From positions 1 to 32,005 of the forward strand of contig DFQD01000043.1 of the NCBI GenBank assembly GCA_002377605.1: DNA of 32,005 nt. Reading direction: 5' to 3'. Position numbers and translations under genes: made by a program. Source of the stretch: Gammaproteobacteria bacterium UBA3498 (GTDB lineage: Bacteria; Pseudomonadota; Gammaproteobacteria; Pseudomonadales; Pseudohongiellaceae). The notes beneath the pieces are model-generated. The model saw nothing but the letters and a program-made list of their open reading frames with translations. It was not told where the DNA came from and ran no database searches. Below are positions 1-7,434 of this stretch, piece after piece. Within the stretch, counting starts at the first letter, position 1, and each line of letters opens with the position of its first letter.

Positions 1-29
1 GAAAGATCACAACTCACAGTATGCCCTTG

Positions 30-158
30 CTATCGCGCCGCTCGACCTACATAACCCTGGAATGCTCGCTCGACGAAGTCGTCAACGCCTGGGACGAATA
101 ATACTGCGAGTACTGTGAGAACTAACACGATTGCTATTCCCCAATAGAATTGTCTCAT
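30..158 (-). CDS. Small single-pass membrane protein (42 aa), unknown function
   Basis: A 42-residue protein with a hydrophobic stretch at about residues 5-23 (GIAIVLVLTVLAVLF), then a short polar tail with acidic and arginine residues. This suggests one transmembrane helix. I chose ATG at 158 because AGGAGG lies at 168-173 with ideal spacing. A longer in-frame reading upstream would run into the preceding gene and has no such site. The start is 13 bases after the stop of the 172-residue gene upstream and the ribosome site overlaps that stop, so the two are probably translationally coupled. I do not recognise a family. It could be a small accessory subunit or an orphan membrane peptide. Confidence 0.6.
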   Translation of the reverse strand: MRQFYWGIAIVLVLTVLAVLFVPGVDDFVERAFQGYVGRAAR

Positions 159-167
159 TAGTAAATA

Positions 168-173
168 CCTCCT
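168..173 (-). promoter_or_regulatory. Shine-Dalgarno AGGAGG that fixes the 42-aa gene start
   Basis: On the minus strand AGGAGG precedes the ATG at 158 by nine bases and shares bases with the TAG stop (172-174) of the upstream gene. Ribosomes ending the upstream gene would therefore be well placed to restart. Confidence 0.6.
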
Positions 174-690
174 AGTTCCGCGGTTCGGCTTCAAATAACC
201 AAACACTGCCACTTTCAATGGAAGCGGGTGTAGTTTGTGATGGATATTTATTGGTAATTGCCGCAGCAATGCCTTCCAAGTCCGGACCCGATTGTATTCG
301 ACGCAAGTTTCTTTCGTAGCGCACGCCATTTATGCGCACTATAGCGCGTCCATCGGCCTCAGCTTGCAGTGGCCATTGCTTCCACATTCTTCCCACTGTG
401 GTGCCCATGTATCCCGACCATACATAAAGTTTGCCTTCATTCTCTGCAGTCCAGATAGTGCGCGTAGTGGGTGGGTTTATGAGTTGTAGCTCAATTAACG
501 GAATATTATCAACAAAACTCCAGTCTGGTTCTGGCCCAGAATAAAGTTCACCTTCTACGAGAGGGCCGCCAGAAAAAACGAAATTGGAACCATCGGAAAG
601 ACGCTGTTTAACTGCCGCAGTTGAAACCGCAGTGACAGGAATAAGTATTAAACAGAGTATAACGATTATTGTGTTTTTAACTATTTGCAT
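172..690 (-). CDS. Exported protein of unknown function (172 aa)
   Basis: The protein begins with a lysine followed by a long hydrophobic run to about residue 25 (IIVILCLILIPVTAVSTAAV), which looks like a Sec signal peptide or an N-terminal anchor. The rest is a compact soluble domain with the patterns LYVWSGYMGT, GRMWKQWP, DGRAIVRINGVRYERNL. This W-x-x-WP then RI-G-x-Y-x-x-x-L layout recalls flavin-binding split-barrel proteins, but that link is a guess from pattern only. It lies 18 bases downstream of the VOC gene and just upstream of the 42-residue membrane peptide, so the three probably form one transcript. The ribosome site before ATG 690 is weak. The function is unknown. Confidence 0.7.
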   Translation of the reverse strand: MQIVKNTIIVILCLILIPVTAVSTAAVKQRLSDGSNFVFSGGPLVEGELYSGPEPDWSFVDNIPLIELQLINPPTTRTIWTAENEGKLYVWSGYMGTTVGRMWKQWPLQAEADGRAIVRINGVRYERNLRRIQSGPDLEGIAAAITNKYPSQTTPASIESGSVWLFEAEPRN

Positions 691-708
691 AATTATTTCT
701 CGACGAGA

Positions 709-1101
709 TTAGTAGATGATGAATTCGATTAAATTATTATCTGGATCCCTTGTATAAATACTGGTGCCTTCCGTGCTACCACCATTCATTCCGCCTACTC
801 TAGGAACCGGACCTAATTCTACTTCAGCTCCAGCAGCATTTATTGTGGACAATAATTCATCTTGGCTGCCATCCCAAACAAAGCAGATGTCTCCGGATCC
901 TGGTGCTGCGGTAAGACCTCTTAGGGTAAACTGCGGATCTTGCCATAAGTCAGGCATGTGAAAATTTATTTTGTTATCACCGAAAGTAACTGCTTGGATC
1001 CTCCCTTGGTCAACCACACGGCAGCCAAGCGCGCTATAAAACGCTATCATTTCTTCAACCCGTTCCATGGGTACTGATACATGATCGAATGATTTAATCA
1101 T
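709..1101 (-). CDS. VOC (glyoxalase/dioxygenase) superfamily protein
   Basis: A 130-residue protein with one complete vicinal-oxygen-chelate unit of two beta-alpha-beta-beta-beta modules. The first module starts with FDHVSV (His7 as likely metal ligand) and ends with NKINFH. The second has GDICFVWDG, GPVPRVGG and the classic ending DPDNNLIEFIIY, whose Glu is the usual metal ligand. The layout matches small glyoxalase-like proteins annotated as VOC-family virulence or fosfomycin-resistance-like proteins. The substrate cannot be read from sequence. No signal peptide is visible, so it should be cytoplasmic, unlike most proteins in this window. It is the first gene of a three-gene minus-strand unit. 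Confidence 0.88.
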   Translation of the reverse strand: MIKSFDHVSVPMERVEEMIAFYSALGCRVVDQGRIQAVTFGDNKINFHMPDLWQDPQFTLRGLTAAPGSGDICFVWDGSQDELLSTINAAGAEVELGPVPRVGGMNGGSTEGTSIYTRDPDNNLIEFIIY

Positions 1102-1139
1102 AGCTGGGAATTAGCACTACCTTTCGGGGCGCAACTACA

Positions 1140-1171
1140 TGCTCCATTGAGGAAATAAGCTCAATGGAGCA
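1140..1171. repeat. Perfect 12-bp inverted repeat upstream of the VOC gene
   Basis: The arms are TGCTCCATTGAG (1140-1151) and CTCAATGGAGCA (1160-1171), an exact match across an 8-base spacer. There is no T-run on either side, so it is a poor terminator. It lies 39-70 bases upstream of the VOC start, where an operator or a leader hairpin would sit. Confidence 0.6.
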
Positions 1172-1277
1172 GTTGGTTCAGCAAAGTCTTTAACATAATG
1201 AGAAAGTGCGCTGATAGCTAGCAAATCGGCGACTAAATTAGTAAAAATAGACTTCGTAATAGCGTTTATTTCTGACC

Positions 1278-1306
1278 AAAAAAAAGGGCGATAATTGTTA
1301 TCGCCC
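1278..1306 (-). terminator. Rho-independent terminator of the TonB receptor gene
   Basis: A perfect 9-bp stem, GGGCGATAA (1286-1294) with TTATCGCCC (1298-1306), has a 3-base loop. On the minus strand it is followed by eight Ts (1285 down to 1278). It lies 48 bases after the receptor's stop codon. Confidence 0.9.
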
Positions 1307-1353
1307 TTTCTCTTTCTCTTTTCTACTTAAGAAACAAGTTTCTTATCACTTAA

Positions 1354-3963
1354 TTAGAAATTAACGTTTATGCGGCCGTAGTAAAAGGCTCCTTGCCAGT
1401 CAACGTACGATCCAGATGCATATACCCTTCCGCAGCAGTAATCACCGATTTGGTCTTTTTCAGGGTATTCATCACCTACGTTACGTCCCCCAAGAGTTAC
1501 GGAAACCGTTTCATTGATACGATAACTTGCCTCTAGATCAAGAAACCATGTTGCGTCGTAATCTTGAATATTAGGCCATGGGTTTCTGTTTGAGTTCGAC
1601 CACTCACCATAGTAGCTAGCCCTAGCCGTTAGGCGGAGGTTATCAATGGTGTGTGTAAGCGTACCAACACCTTTCCAATCTGAAAGCAGGTTTTCAAAAT
1701 CATACATACTTTCAACATTCAGGTAGTCACTAGGGTCAGAATCAAACTCTGTATCATTCCAGTTGATAGCTACAGTTAGGTCCGTTACCTCGGTGACTGG
1801 ATATGTTGCAACTATATCTACACCTTCAGTTGTGGTGTCAAAGCCGTTGGCAAAATAGAGCACACCACCAATCGAGTTAGCACCAGGAACTCCTGCAGCA
1901 TCTAACTTCAAGTAGTTCTGATAGGCGTCGCCTGAAGTTGGATCAGTAGACACATCTCTAGTCGAAACAGCTTGAGTGCGGTCTTCTATGTCGATCTGGT
2001 AATAGTCGACGGTCAGATCAAGATCTCCAAAGTTTGCAATAAAACCTATGGTCAAGTTGTCAGACTTTTCTGGCACTAGAGGGATCGCTCCAAGAGCTTG
2101 CGCTACAGGACCACCAGCCGGGAATAATCCGGTTGCGACCGGGAACCCGTTTGGTAAGCGCGTAGACACGTTTGTTGTACCTTGTTGCCCCGGAGTTGGA
2201 GCTCGGAATGCAGTACCGTAGGATCCTCGTAATGCAATGTTTTCAGTCAGATCATACCGGCCCGCGATTTTCCATGTAAGCTCAGAGTCGAAGTCATCAT
2301 AGTCTTCGTATCTTAGAGCACCTTGTAAGAAAAGGTTGTCAGTCACATCGGCACTGAGGTCTCCGTAAATAGCATATGAAGTCCTTTCATACAGATCAGA
2401 GAACTGGGGCGAATAGCCCGGGAATCCGTTCGAACCAACACCAACGACCCTATAAACTGGATCGCTCGAATCAGCACAATTCAAAGTTGAACCATTGGCA
2501 ATAACTGAAGCACCTTTAGCTGTAGGTGAACTTCCATTACAGAAACCAAATGGGTCCCTAACTGCATGTGGTCCAGCTTCATAGGAGGTCGGATGCCCCT
2601 CTACAACTTCATAAGACTCGTCTAAATAGGTTGCGCCAAACGCTAAAACAAGAGGGCTTTCTAGATCTGAATCGAATTCATAAGTGAAGTCAGCAGAAAA
2701 TTGAGTTTCCTCGTTAATCAGGTCTCCAGGTCTGAAACTCTTAGGAGAAGCTCGGCCCATCGAGGGGTTAATTGTATTAGCTAATGTATATTGAATTTCA
2801 TTTTCACCGTGGCGTGCGCTAAAGTCATAATTGAGGCCGTTGTCCCAATCTCCTCTAATACCACCAACTAACGAAAAATCCTCAATCTCGCCAAAGAACC
2901 TCGGAGTGAATCCACCAGGATACTTCTCTAGTGGGTCATAAATACCGCCGTCCGACTCACGCAGTTGTTCAATAGTTCCATTTCTAGGATAACGATAGAA
3001 AAAGCTGCCGTCTGATTCGCTTTCTCTGTAGTTACCAAACGCATATAACTCAGTGTCGGCGTCTATATCGTAACCAGCATTGAAGAACAAGCTAATAGCT
3101 TCAGCGTCTGGCTCGCCCCAAGGCTGCACAACGTCACCATAACCCGTGTTAGCTGCCGCTGTGCCGGCTTGATACGTTGGGTCTTCGGTAAATGCCGTGT
3201 ATGACTTGCTTGGGTTATAGCCCGGAAGCTTGGGATCTACACAGAACCATGAATTACAATATTGTTCACCGCGACTAGTCGCGTCAGCCTCATAAACCTC
3301 AGCCGAAAGGCTAAGAAAGCCGCTATCACCTAAAGGAAGGCCGATATTGCCTTGAATTGTGTAGGTTTCTCCGTCTCCCTCAGAATATTCGCCTTGCTGA
3401 ATGCTAAGGCTACCGCCGGAATTATTCTCTTTAAGTCTAAAGTTGATAACACCTGCGATCGCATCAGATCCATATTGTGCTGACGCTCCATCTCTAAGAA
3501 CTTCCACACTGCCAATTGCAGATGCTGGAATTGTTGCTATGTCGGGGTTTTGGGTACCGCTCCCGCCAATTGATACCAACGCAGAGCGATGGCGTCGCTT
3601 TGAATTCACCAATACCAAGGTTTTATCCGTAGGTAATCCTCGTAACTGTGCGGGGCGTATAAATGTCGCACCATCAGAGATTGGTTGTCGAGCTAAATTA
3701 AAAGAGGGAACAAGAGTTCTTAAGATATCATTTGTATCCGTATAGGATACTGCCTCTAAATCTTCAGCCGAGAAAACGTCTATTGGTACGGGGGAGTCCC
3801 CGACTGTTCGTGGTCGTCCTCGCGCACCTGTAACGATTATTTCTTCTAATCCGCTCGCTTCTTCCTGTGCTTGCGCTACAGAAATAAAACCGGCGGGCGC
3901 TAGCATTCCTAGCGCTACAGCGCTAGCAAGAAGCTTTTTTGCCAATTTAGGTCTACCGTTCAT
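1354..3963 (-). CDS. TonB-dependent outer-membrane receptor
   Basis: An 869-residue receptor for active uptake of a ligand across the outer membrane, driven by TonB-ExbB-ExbD. It has a signal peptide (residues 1-32, ending AQAQ) and a TonB box at about 40-47 (EEIIVTGA). The plug domain follows, with recognisable pieces AQLRGLPTDKTLVLVNSKRR, GSVEVLRDGASAQYGSDAIAG and VINFRLKEN. A long aromatic-rich beta-barrel then ends in phenylalanine (RINVNF), as expected for recognition by the Bam complex. The length is normal for the family. ATG 3963 has a GGGGGA ribosome site five bases upstream. It is transcribed alone, with a strong terminator. The ligand is unknown; the neighbouring hydrolases and oxidoreductases suggest a small organic compound or glycoside rather than iron, but that is inference. 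Confidence 0.95.
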   Translation of the reverse strand: MNGRPKLAKKLLASAVALGMLAPAGFISVAQAQEEASGLEEIIVTGARGRPRTVGDSPVPIDVFSAEDLEAVSYTDTNDILRTLVPSFNLARQPISDGATFIRPAQLRGLPTDKTLVLVNSKRRHRSALVSIGGSGTQNPDIATIPASAIGSVEVLRDGASAQYGSDAIAGVINFRLKENNSGGSLSIQQGEYSEGDGETYTIQGNIGLPLGDSGFLSLSAEVYEADATSRGEQYCNSWFCVDPKLPGYNPSKSYTAFTEDPTYQAGTAAANTGYGDVVQPWGEPDAEAISLFFNAGYDIDADTELYAFGNYRESESDGSFFYRYPRNGTIEQLRESDGGIYDPLEKYPGGFTPRFFGEIEDFSLVGGIRGDWDNGLNYDFSARHGENEIQYTLANTINPSMGRASPKSFRPGDLINEETQFSADFTYEFDSDLESPLVLAFGATYLDESYEVVEGHPTSYEAGPHAVRDPFGFCNGSSPTAKGASVIANGSTLNCADSSDPVYRVVGVGSNGFPGYSPQFSDLYERTSYAIYGDLSADVTDNLFLQGALRYEDYDDFDSELTWKIAGRYDLTENIALRGSYGTAFRAPTPGQQGTTNVSTRLPNGFPVATGLFPAGGPVAQALGAIPLVPEKSDNLTIGFIANFGDLDLTVDYYQIDIEDRTQAVSTRDVSTDPTSGDAYQNYLKLDAAGVPGANSIGGVLYFANGFDTTTEGVDIVATYPVTEVTDLTVAINWNDTEFDSDPSDYLNVESMYDFENLLSDWKGVGTLTHTIDNLRLTARASYYGEWSNSNRNPWPNIQDYDATWFLDLEASYRINETVSVTLGGRNVGDEYPEKDQIGDYCCGRVYASGSYVDWQGAFYYGRINVNF

Positions 3964-4396
3964 TTATTCCCCCTTTGGAATTAATGCTAACCAAAAAACT
4001 AATTATTCTTAAAATCTCATTGATCTTTTTAGGATAAGTTAAGGTGCGAGCTTAGTGGTGGTTAGGAAGCAATCTGTGGTTGCTTTTCGTCACTCGCGGA
4101 ATCTCCTTTCCCAAAAGGCTAAGCCTAATTTCCCTAATGCAAAATGTCCACAAAAGAAACCTGTTTATCGGTCAGTTTGTGCCTGTTTTTAGCCGATTTT
4201 TCCATTTTATGTTCAGAAATTGCCATTTCTAAGGGTACTACTACAATTATTGGTTCGATACTCCAAAAACCACAATATGTTGATTGGCTTGTGTTCAGAG
4301 AAATAATAGAAATTTATTGGGAAAATGACTATTTAGAGTAAACTAGCTAATAATGTGCAAATAGGCCCGCTACGGGCTGCTAAAGGAACCTAAAAC
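3964..4396. other. Divergent intergenic region between receptor and selenoprotein-like gene
   Basis: This 433-base gap must contain the promoters for the receptor (minus) and the peroxiredoxin-like gene (plus). I see no convincing -35/-10 pair. It holds a hairpin at 4067-4085 and a small GCCCG/CGGGC hairpin at 4365-4377, just before the ribosome site of the plus-strand gene. A 65-codon open stretch at 4144-4341 lacks a ribosome site and resembles nothing I know, so I treat it as non-coding. Confidence 0.5.
4067..4085. other. Short hairpin upstream of the TonB receptor
   Basis: AAGCAATC (4067-4074) pairs with GGTTGCTT (4078-4085) around a 3-base loop, with one G-U pair on the plus strand. It lies about 105-120 bases upstream of the receptor start, so it could be a leader structure or binding site. 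Nothing beyond the base pairing supports it. Confidence 0.3.
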
Positions 4397-4870
4397 ATGC
4401 CGCAGAAGCTCAATCCAGGAGAACTTTTCCCCAATTTAAATCTAAGTCTATTAGATGGGGGTTCTTTTAATATGCCCGAAGATCTGGGTGGTTCAATGAC
4501 TCTCGCGCTATTCTATAGAGGCCATTGGTGACCCTATTGTTGTCGGCTCTTAGCTGGCTATGAGGCACGCCGTGATGCGTTTGCTGAACAAGGGGTGAAA
4601 ATTATCGCAGGATCAGTGGATGATGCCGAGAAGACGGCTCCGATTGCCAAAAATCTGAATTTCCCTGTTGCTATTAACATGACTCAAGCTGATGGTGATG
4701 CAATAGGGTCGTGGTGGGAAGAAAAGCGAAAAATAATTCAACCAAGCGAGTTTCTCTTGTCAGGAAGCGGCAAGGTGATGATTTCTGCTTATTCCAATGG
4801 CCCTATAGGAAGGATGGATCCGGAAGAAACTCTTTCATTAGTTAAGTATCTGAACGACCAGAGGGCCTAA
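4397..4870 (+). CDS. Peroxiredoxin-like (AhpC/TSA, redoxin) selenoprotein with in-frame UGA
   Basis: One frame runs from ATG 4397 to the stop at 4868-4870 (157 residues), interrupted only by TGA at codon 45. The translation matches the peroxiredoxin-like redoxin family throughout: GELFPNL start, LALFYRGHW-[UGA]-PYCCRLLAGYEA, then FPVAINMTQADGDAIGSWWE, IIQPSEFLL and SNGPIGRMDP. In relatives the motif is RGHWCPYC, so the UGA sits exactly on the redox-active cysteine and would give a UxxC motif (Sec45, Cys48, plus Cys49). AAGGAA lies 8 bases before the ATG. No other stop or frameshift is present, which argues against a decayed gene. No signal peptide is seen, so it is probably a cytoplasmic thiol or peroxide reductase. 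Automatic annotation would truncate it to a 91-residue C-terminal piece starting at GTG 4595. The alternative is a nonsense mutation or sequencing error. Confidence 0.82.
4529..4531 (+). other. Predicted selenocysteine codon (UGA)
   Basis: The in-frame TGA is codon 45 of the peroxiredoxin-like gene, between Trp44 and Pro46. Relatives carry the catalytic cysteine of the CPYC motif here. TGC or TGT to TGA is the exact change expected for a Cys-to-Sec exchange. Confidence 0.75.
4542..4564 (+). promoter_or_regulatory. Candidate bacterial SECIS element
   Basis: Two mutually exclusive hairpins follow the UGA. The first pairs GUCGGC (4542-4547) with GCUGGC (4553-4558) over a 5-base loop, including two G-U pairs. 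The second pairs CUC and UAG (4547-4549, 4551-4553) with CUA and GAG (4558-4560, 4562-4564) around a U-U mismatch, leaving the tetraloop CUGG. Their apical loops begin 17 and 23 bases after the UGA, within the known 16-37 base range for bacterial SECIS elements. Neither loop starts with the preferred G, so the assignment is tentative. Confidence 0.45.
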
Positions 4871-4926
4871 GCTAAGACAGCGTCATATGGCGTTTCCATT
4901 TTAGAATAACCCTATAGCGGGAAATC

Positions 4927-5298
4927 GTGACGACAGTTATCGCGTTTAGTTTCGCGGCAATATCCATCGCTGCCCTTATCTTTTTGGTTGCTCCCGGAGT
5001 AATTCTTGAAAACATTCGCATCCAAGCCGGAAGCAGCCTCTACCGTTTGCTTGGAATACTTATAAGAGCCATTCTCGGGATCGCATTTCTGGTTGTCGCG
5101 CCTAACACTCAGAATCCGACACTGATATATATTCTAGGCGCTTTATTCTTTGGCACAGCGATTGTTATCGGTGTGATGCCGAAGGAACATTTTGTTAACC
5201 TAACGAATCGGTACCGCTATTTTCCTCAATGGGCTGCACGATTGGGTGGGGCGCTGGCACTCATAGCTCTTTGGTACCTGGTGCTAATTTTACTTTAG
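4927..5298 (+). CDS. Small polytopic membrane protein (123 aa), unknown function
   Basis: The protein has about four hydrophobic segments: residues 4-24 (AFSFAAISIAALIFLVAPGV), 38-58, 64-82 and 103-123. A basic, aromatic linker (KEHFVNLTNRYRYFPQW) precedes the last helix. This suggests an integral inner-membrane protein with short loops. The start is GTG 4927 behind a weak GCGGGA site; an ATG alternative is not available near the N-terminus. It lies 56 bases after the selenoprotein-like gene on the same strand and may be cotranscribed with it, which would hint at a membrane partner for a redox protein. I do not recognise a family. Confidence 0.65.
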   Translation: MTTVIAFSFAAISIAALIFLVAPGVILENIRIQAGSSLYRLLGILIRAILGIAFLVVAPNTQNPTLIYILGALFFGTAIVIGVMPKEHFVNLTNRYRYFPQWAARLGGALALIALWYLVLILL

Positions 5299-5421
5299 CA
5301 ATTTGTAACGAATGGTCATTCTTGACTAGGTCGGCTTGGTCGGAGCAATTAGGCTCGTGTTAAAATTTGGAAGAGAACCAAAGTTATTGCTCTTCTCTTG
5401 GAAATGGTCCAAGTGGCTGGG

Positions 5422-7434
5422 ATGAAAATAATAAAACGATTATTACTTAAGATCCTCTGCTCTATTGCTGGTCTAGCAATCAGCTACAATTCTTTCGCTC
5501 AAGAGTCTGAACAAGTTCACCCGTTAGTTCCTCTGTTTGAAGAAAACTGTGCCTCCTGCCACGGCGCTACTACCCAAACTGCAGGCATTAACTTTAGTAC
5601 CCTCATGCAGGAAAAACCGCTAGTAAAAAACATGGAAACCTGGCGCCGGGTAATTGGCGCATTAGAAGTTGGCAAAATGCCTCCTCCAGAAGCACCTCAA
5701 CCTTCCGATGAGACCAGGGCTGAGATGCTGGATCTGTTACGCCAGGACATTGAGGAATTCGATTTTTCAGCCATAGACAATCCCGGCTTCGAGCTTATGC
5801 GTCGACTCACACACGCGGAATACGACAATACTGTTCGTGATTTATTCGGTGTTGAATTAAATGTTACTGAACGATTTCCTACAGAGCTAATTGGCAACAG
5901 TGGTTTTGAGAATTCTTCAAATACTTTGTTTCTTCAGTCTTCACTAATGGAAAGATACATTGGCGCTGCCCAAACTATTGTCGATTTAGCACTGCCTTCT
6001 GAACCAACAACCGAAGCACATTTTCTTACTAGAGAATTAATTTATGTGAAGACACCTGGCGCTGATATGTCAGAAGAATCAGCAAGCAGAGCAGTTTTCG
6101 AATCCTTTTTAAACAAGGCCTATCGACGTCCGGTTACTGAAGAGGAATTAAGCAACGCGGAAGAGCAATTCCTTGCGGCTCGCAGCAGTGGTCTCTCATA
6201 CGAAGGCTCGATTAAACAAGTCATCCAATCAGCTTTAATCTCTCCAAAATTTTTGTTAAGGGTGGAAGTAGGTAGCGAGGGAGCTGATTCTTATCGGATT
6301 AATGATTATGAACTGGCTTCAAGACTTTCTTATTTTCTCTGGGCAACGATGCCTGATCAGGAGCTTTTTAATTTAGCGGCAGAAGGTAAATTAAGTGATC
6401 CAGAAGTTATTCAACAGCAATTGTCACGTATGTTGGCGGATGAAAAAGCCAACACTTTAGGCGATCTTTTTGCAGCGCAGTGGTTGGGGTTTCATAATGT
6501 TGGAACTCGCATCTGGCTGGATCCAATCGATAATCCTTGGTGCACTGACACTCTCATGAGCGCCATGCGCGAAGAGACTTCCATGTTTTTCATGTCGTTG
6601 TTGCGTGACGACTTGCCTATCCGCACGCTGATCGATGCAGATTTCACCTTCTTGAATGAAGAGCTAGCCAGTACTTTGTATGGTATGGACTACATTCGAG
6701 GTGATCACATGCGCCGGGTTCCGATTTATAACCCCAATCGGGGCGGAGTTCTTGGGCACGCCAGCATTCTCGCTTTGACATCGAATTATAAGACCACCAG
6801 TCCAGTTAAGCGTGGTGTGTATGTGCTCGATATCTTATTAGGTAAACCCCCTCCTGAGCCTCCGCCTAATGTCGGTATATTGAGTCAAGAGTTACTGGAA
6901 ATGGAAGAAATGAGTTTTCGCGAAAAAGTAGAGATGCACTCTTCCAATGCATACTGCAGTGGTTGCCACAGCAGAATCGATCCGATTGGTTTCAGCATGG
7001 AAAACTTTTCCTATTTTGGCCAGTGGCGCGACACTTATGATTTTAGAACCCGAGTGCATTCCGCCGATGAAGCTGATGAATCAATCACTATCAATACTGA
7101 AACAAGCCCAGATCCTGTAACTATCCACTTTAAGAATACGAGAAGACCAATTTCTGCCGCAGGGTCATTGCCTGATGGAACAGGATTCGATGGCCCAGCA
7201 GGTTTGAAAGAAGCGTTGCTCCGAGATCGTCATGGCGATTTAATTAGACAGGTCGTTTCGAAAATGTTGGCTTATTCATTGGGACGTCAACTTGAGTACT
7301 ATGATGAACCAGCAGTTTTGAAAATCATTGCCGCACTCGAAGCTAACGACTATCGATTTCAAACACTCTTACAGGAAGTTGTGGCCAGCTATCCGTTTCA
7401 GTATAAAAAGAATCCAAGCGAGGAGATCCACTAA
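5422..7434 (+). CDS. DUF1592-family haem c protein (DUF1587-1592-1588-1585 type)
   Basis: A 670-residue exported protein. It has a Sec signal peptide (residues 1-27, ending SFAQ) and an N-terminal cytochrome c motif, CASCH at 43-47. DUF1587 follows (RRLTHAEYDNTVRDLFG), then DUF1595-like AYRRPVTEEEL, DUF1592 (RLSYFLWATMPDQELFNLA, AAQWLGF) and DUF1588 with a second CxxCH at 512-516 (CSGCHSRIDPIGFSMENF). The DUF1585 tail has MLAYSLGRQLEYYD. Two haem c sites point to periplasmic electron transfer; the actual reaction is unknown. I prefer ATG 5422 because the signal peptide then starts cleanly, although ATG 5404 and TTG 5398 are in frame. The stop overlaps the next start by one base (TAATG), which ties it to the DUF1552 gene. 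Confidence 0.9.
   Translation: MKIIKRLLLKILCSIAGLAISYNSFAQESEQVHPLVPLFEENCASCHGATTQTAGINFSTLMQEKPLVKNMETWRRVIGALEVGKMPPPEAPQPSDETRAEMLDLLRQDIEEFDFSAIDNPGFELMRRLTHAEYDNTVRDLFGVELNVTERFPTELIGNSGFENSSNTLFLQSSLMERYIGAAQTIVDLALPSEPTTEAHFLTRELIYVKTPGADMSEESASRAVFESFLNKAYRRPVTEEELSNAEEQFLAARSSGLSYEGSIKQVIQSALISPKFLLRVEVGSEGADSYRINDYELASRLSYFLWATMPDQELFNLAAEGKLSDPEVIQQQLSRMLADEKANTLGDLFAAQWLGFHNVGTRIWLDPIDNPWCTDTLMSAMREETSMFFMSLLRDDLPIRTLIDADFTFLNEELASTLYGMDYIRGDHMRRVPIYNPNRGGVLGHASILALTSNYKTTSPVKRGVYVLDILLGKPPPEPPPNVGILSQELLEMEEMSFREKVEMHSSNAYCSGCHSRIDPIGFSMENFSYFGQWRDTYDFRTRVHSADEADESITINTETSPDPVTIHFKNTRRPISAAGSLPDGTGFDGPAGLKEALLRDRHGDLIRQVVSKMLAYSLGRQLEYYDEPAVLKIIAALEANDYRFQTLLQEVVASYPFQYKKNPSEEIH

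Noticed and set aside
3401..3745. 114-codon open frame on the plus strand inside the TonB receptor
   Set aside because: It is antisense to conserved plug-domain sequence of the receptor and has no ribosome site.
4144..4341. 65-codon open frame on the plus strand upstream of the selenoprotein-like gene
   Set aside because: No ribosome site, no recognisable family, and composition unlike the neighbouring proteins. Probably chance.
4595..4870. A separate 91-residue protein starting at GTG 4595
   Set aside because: It is the C-terminal part of the peroxiredoxin-like gene in the same frame; the real start is 4397 with UGA read as Sec.
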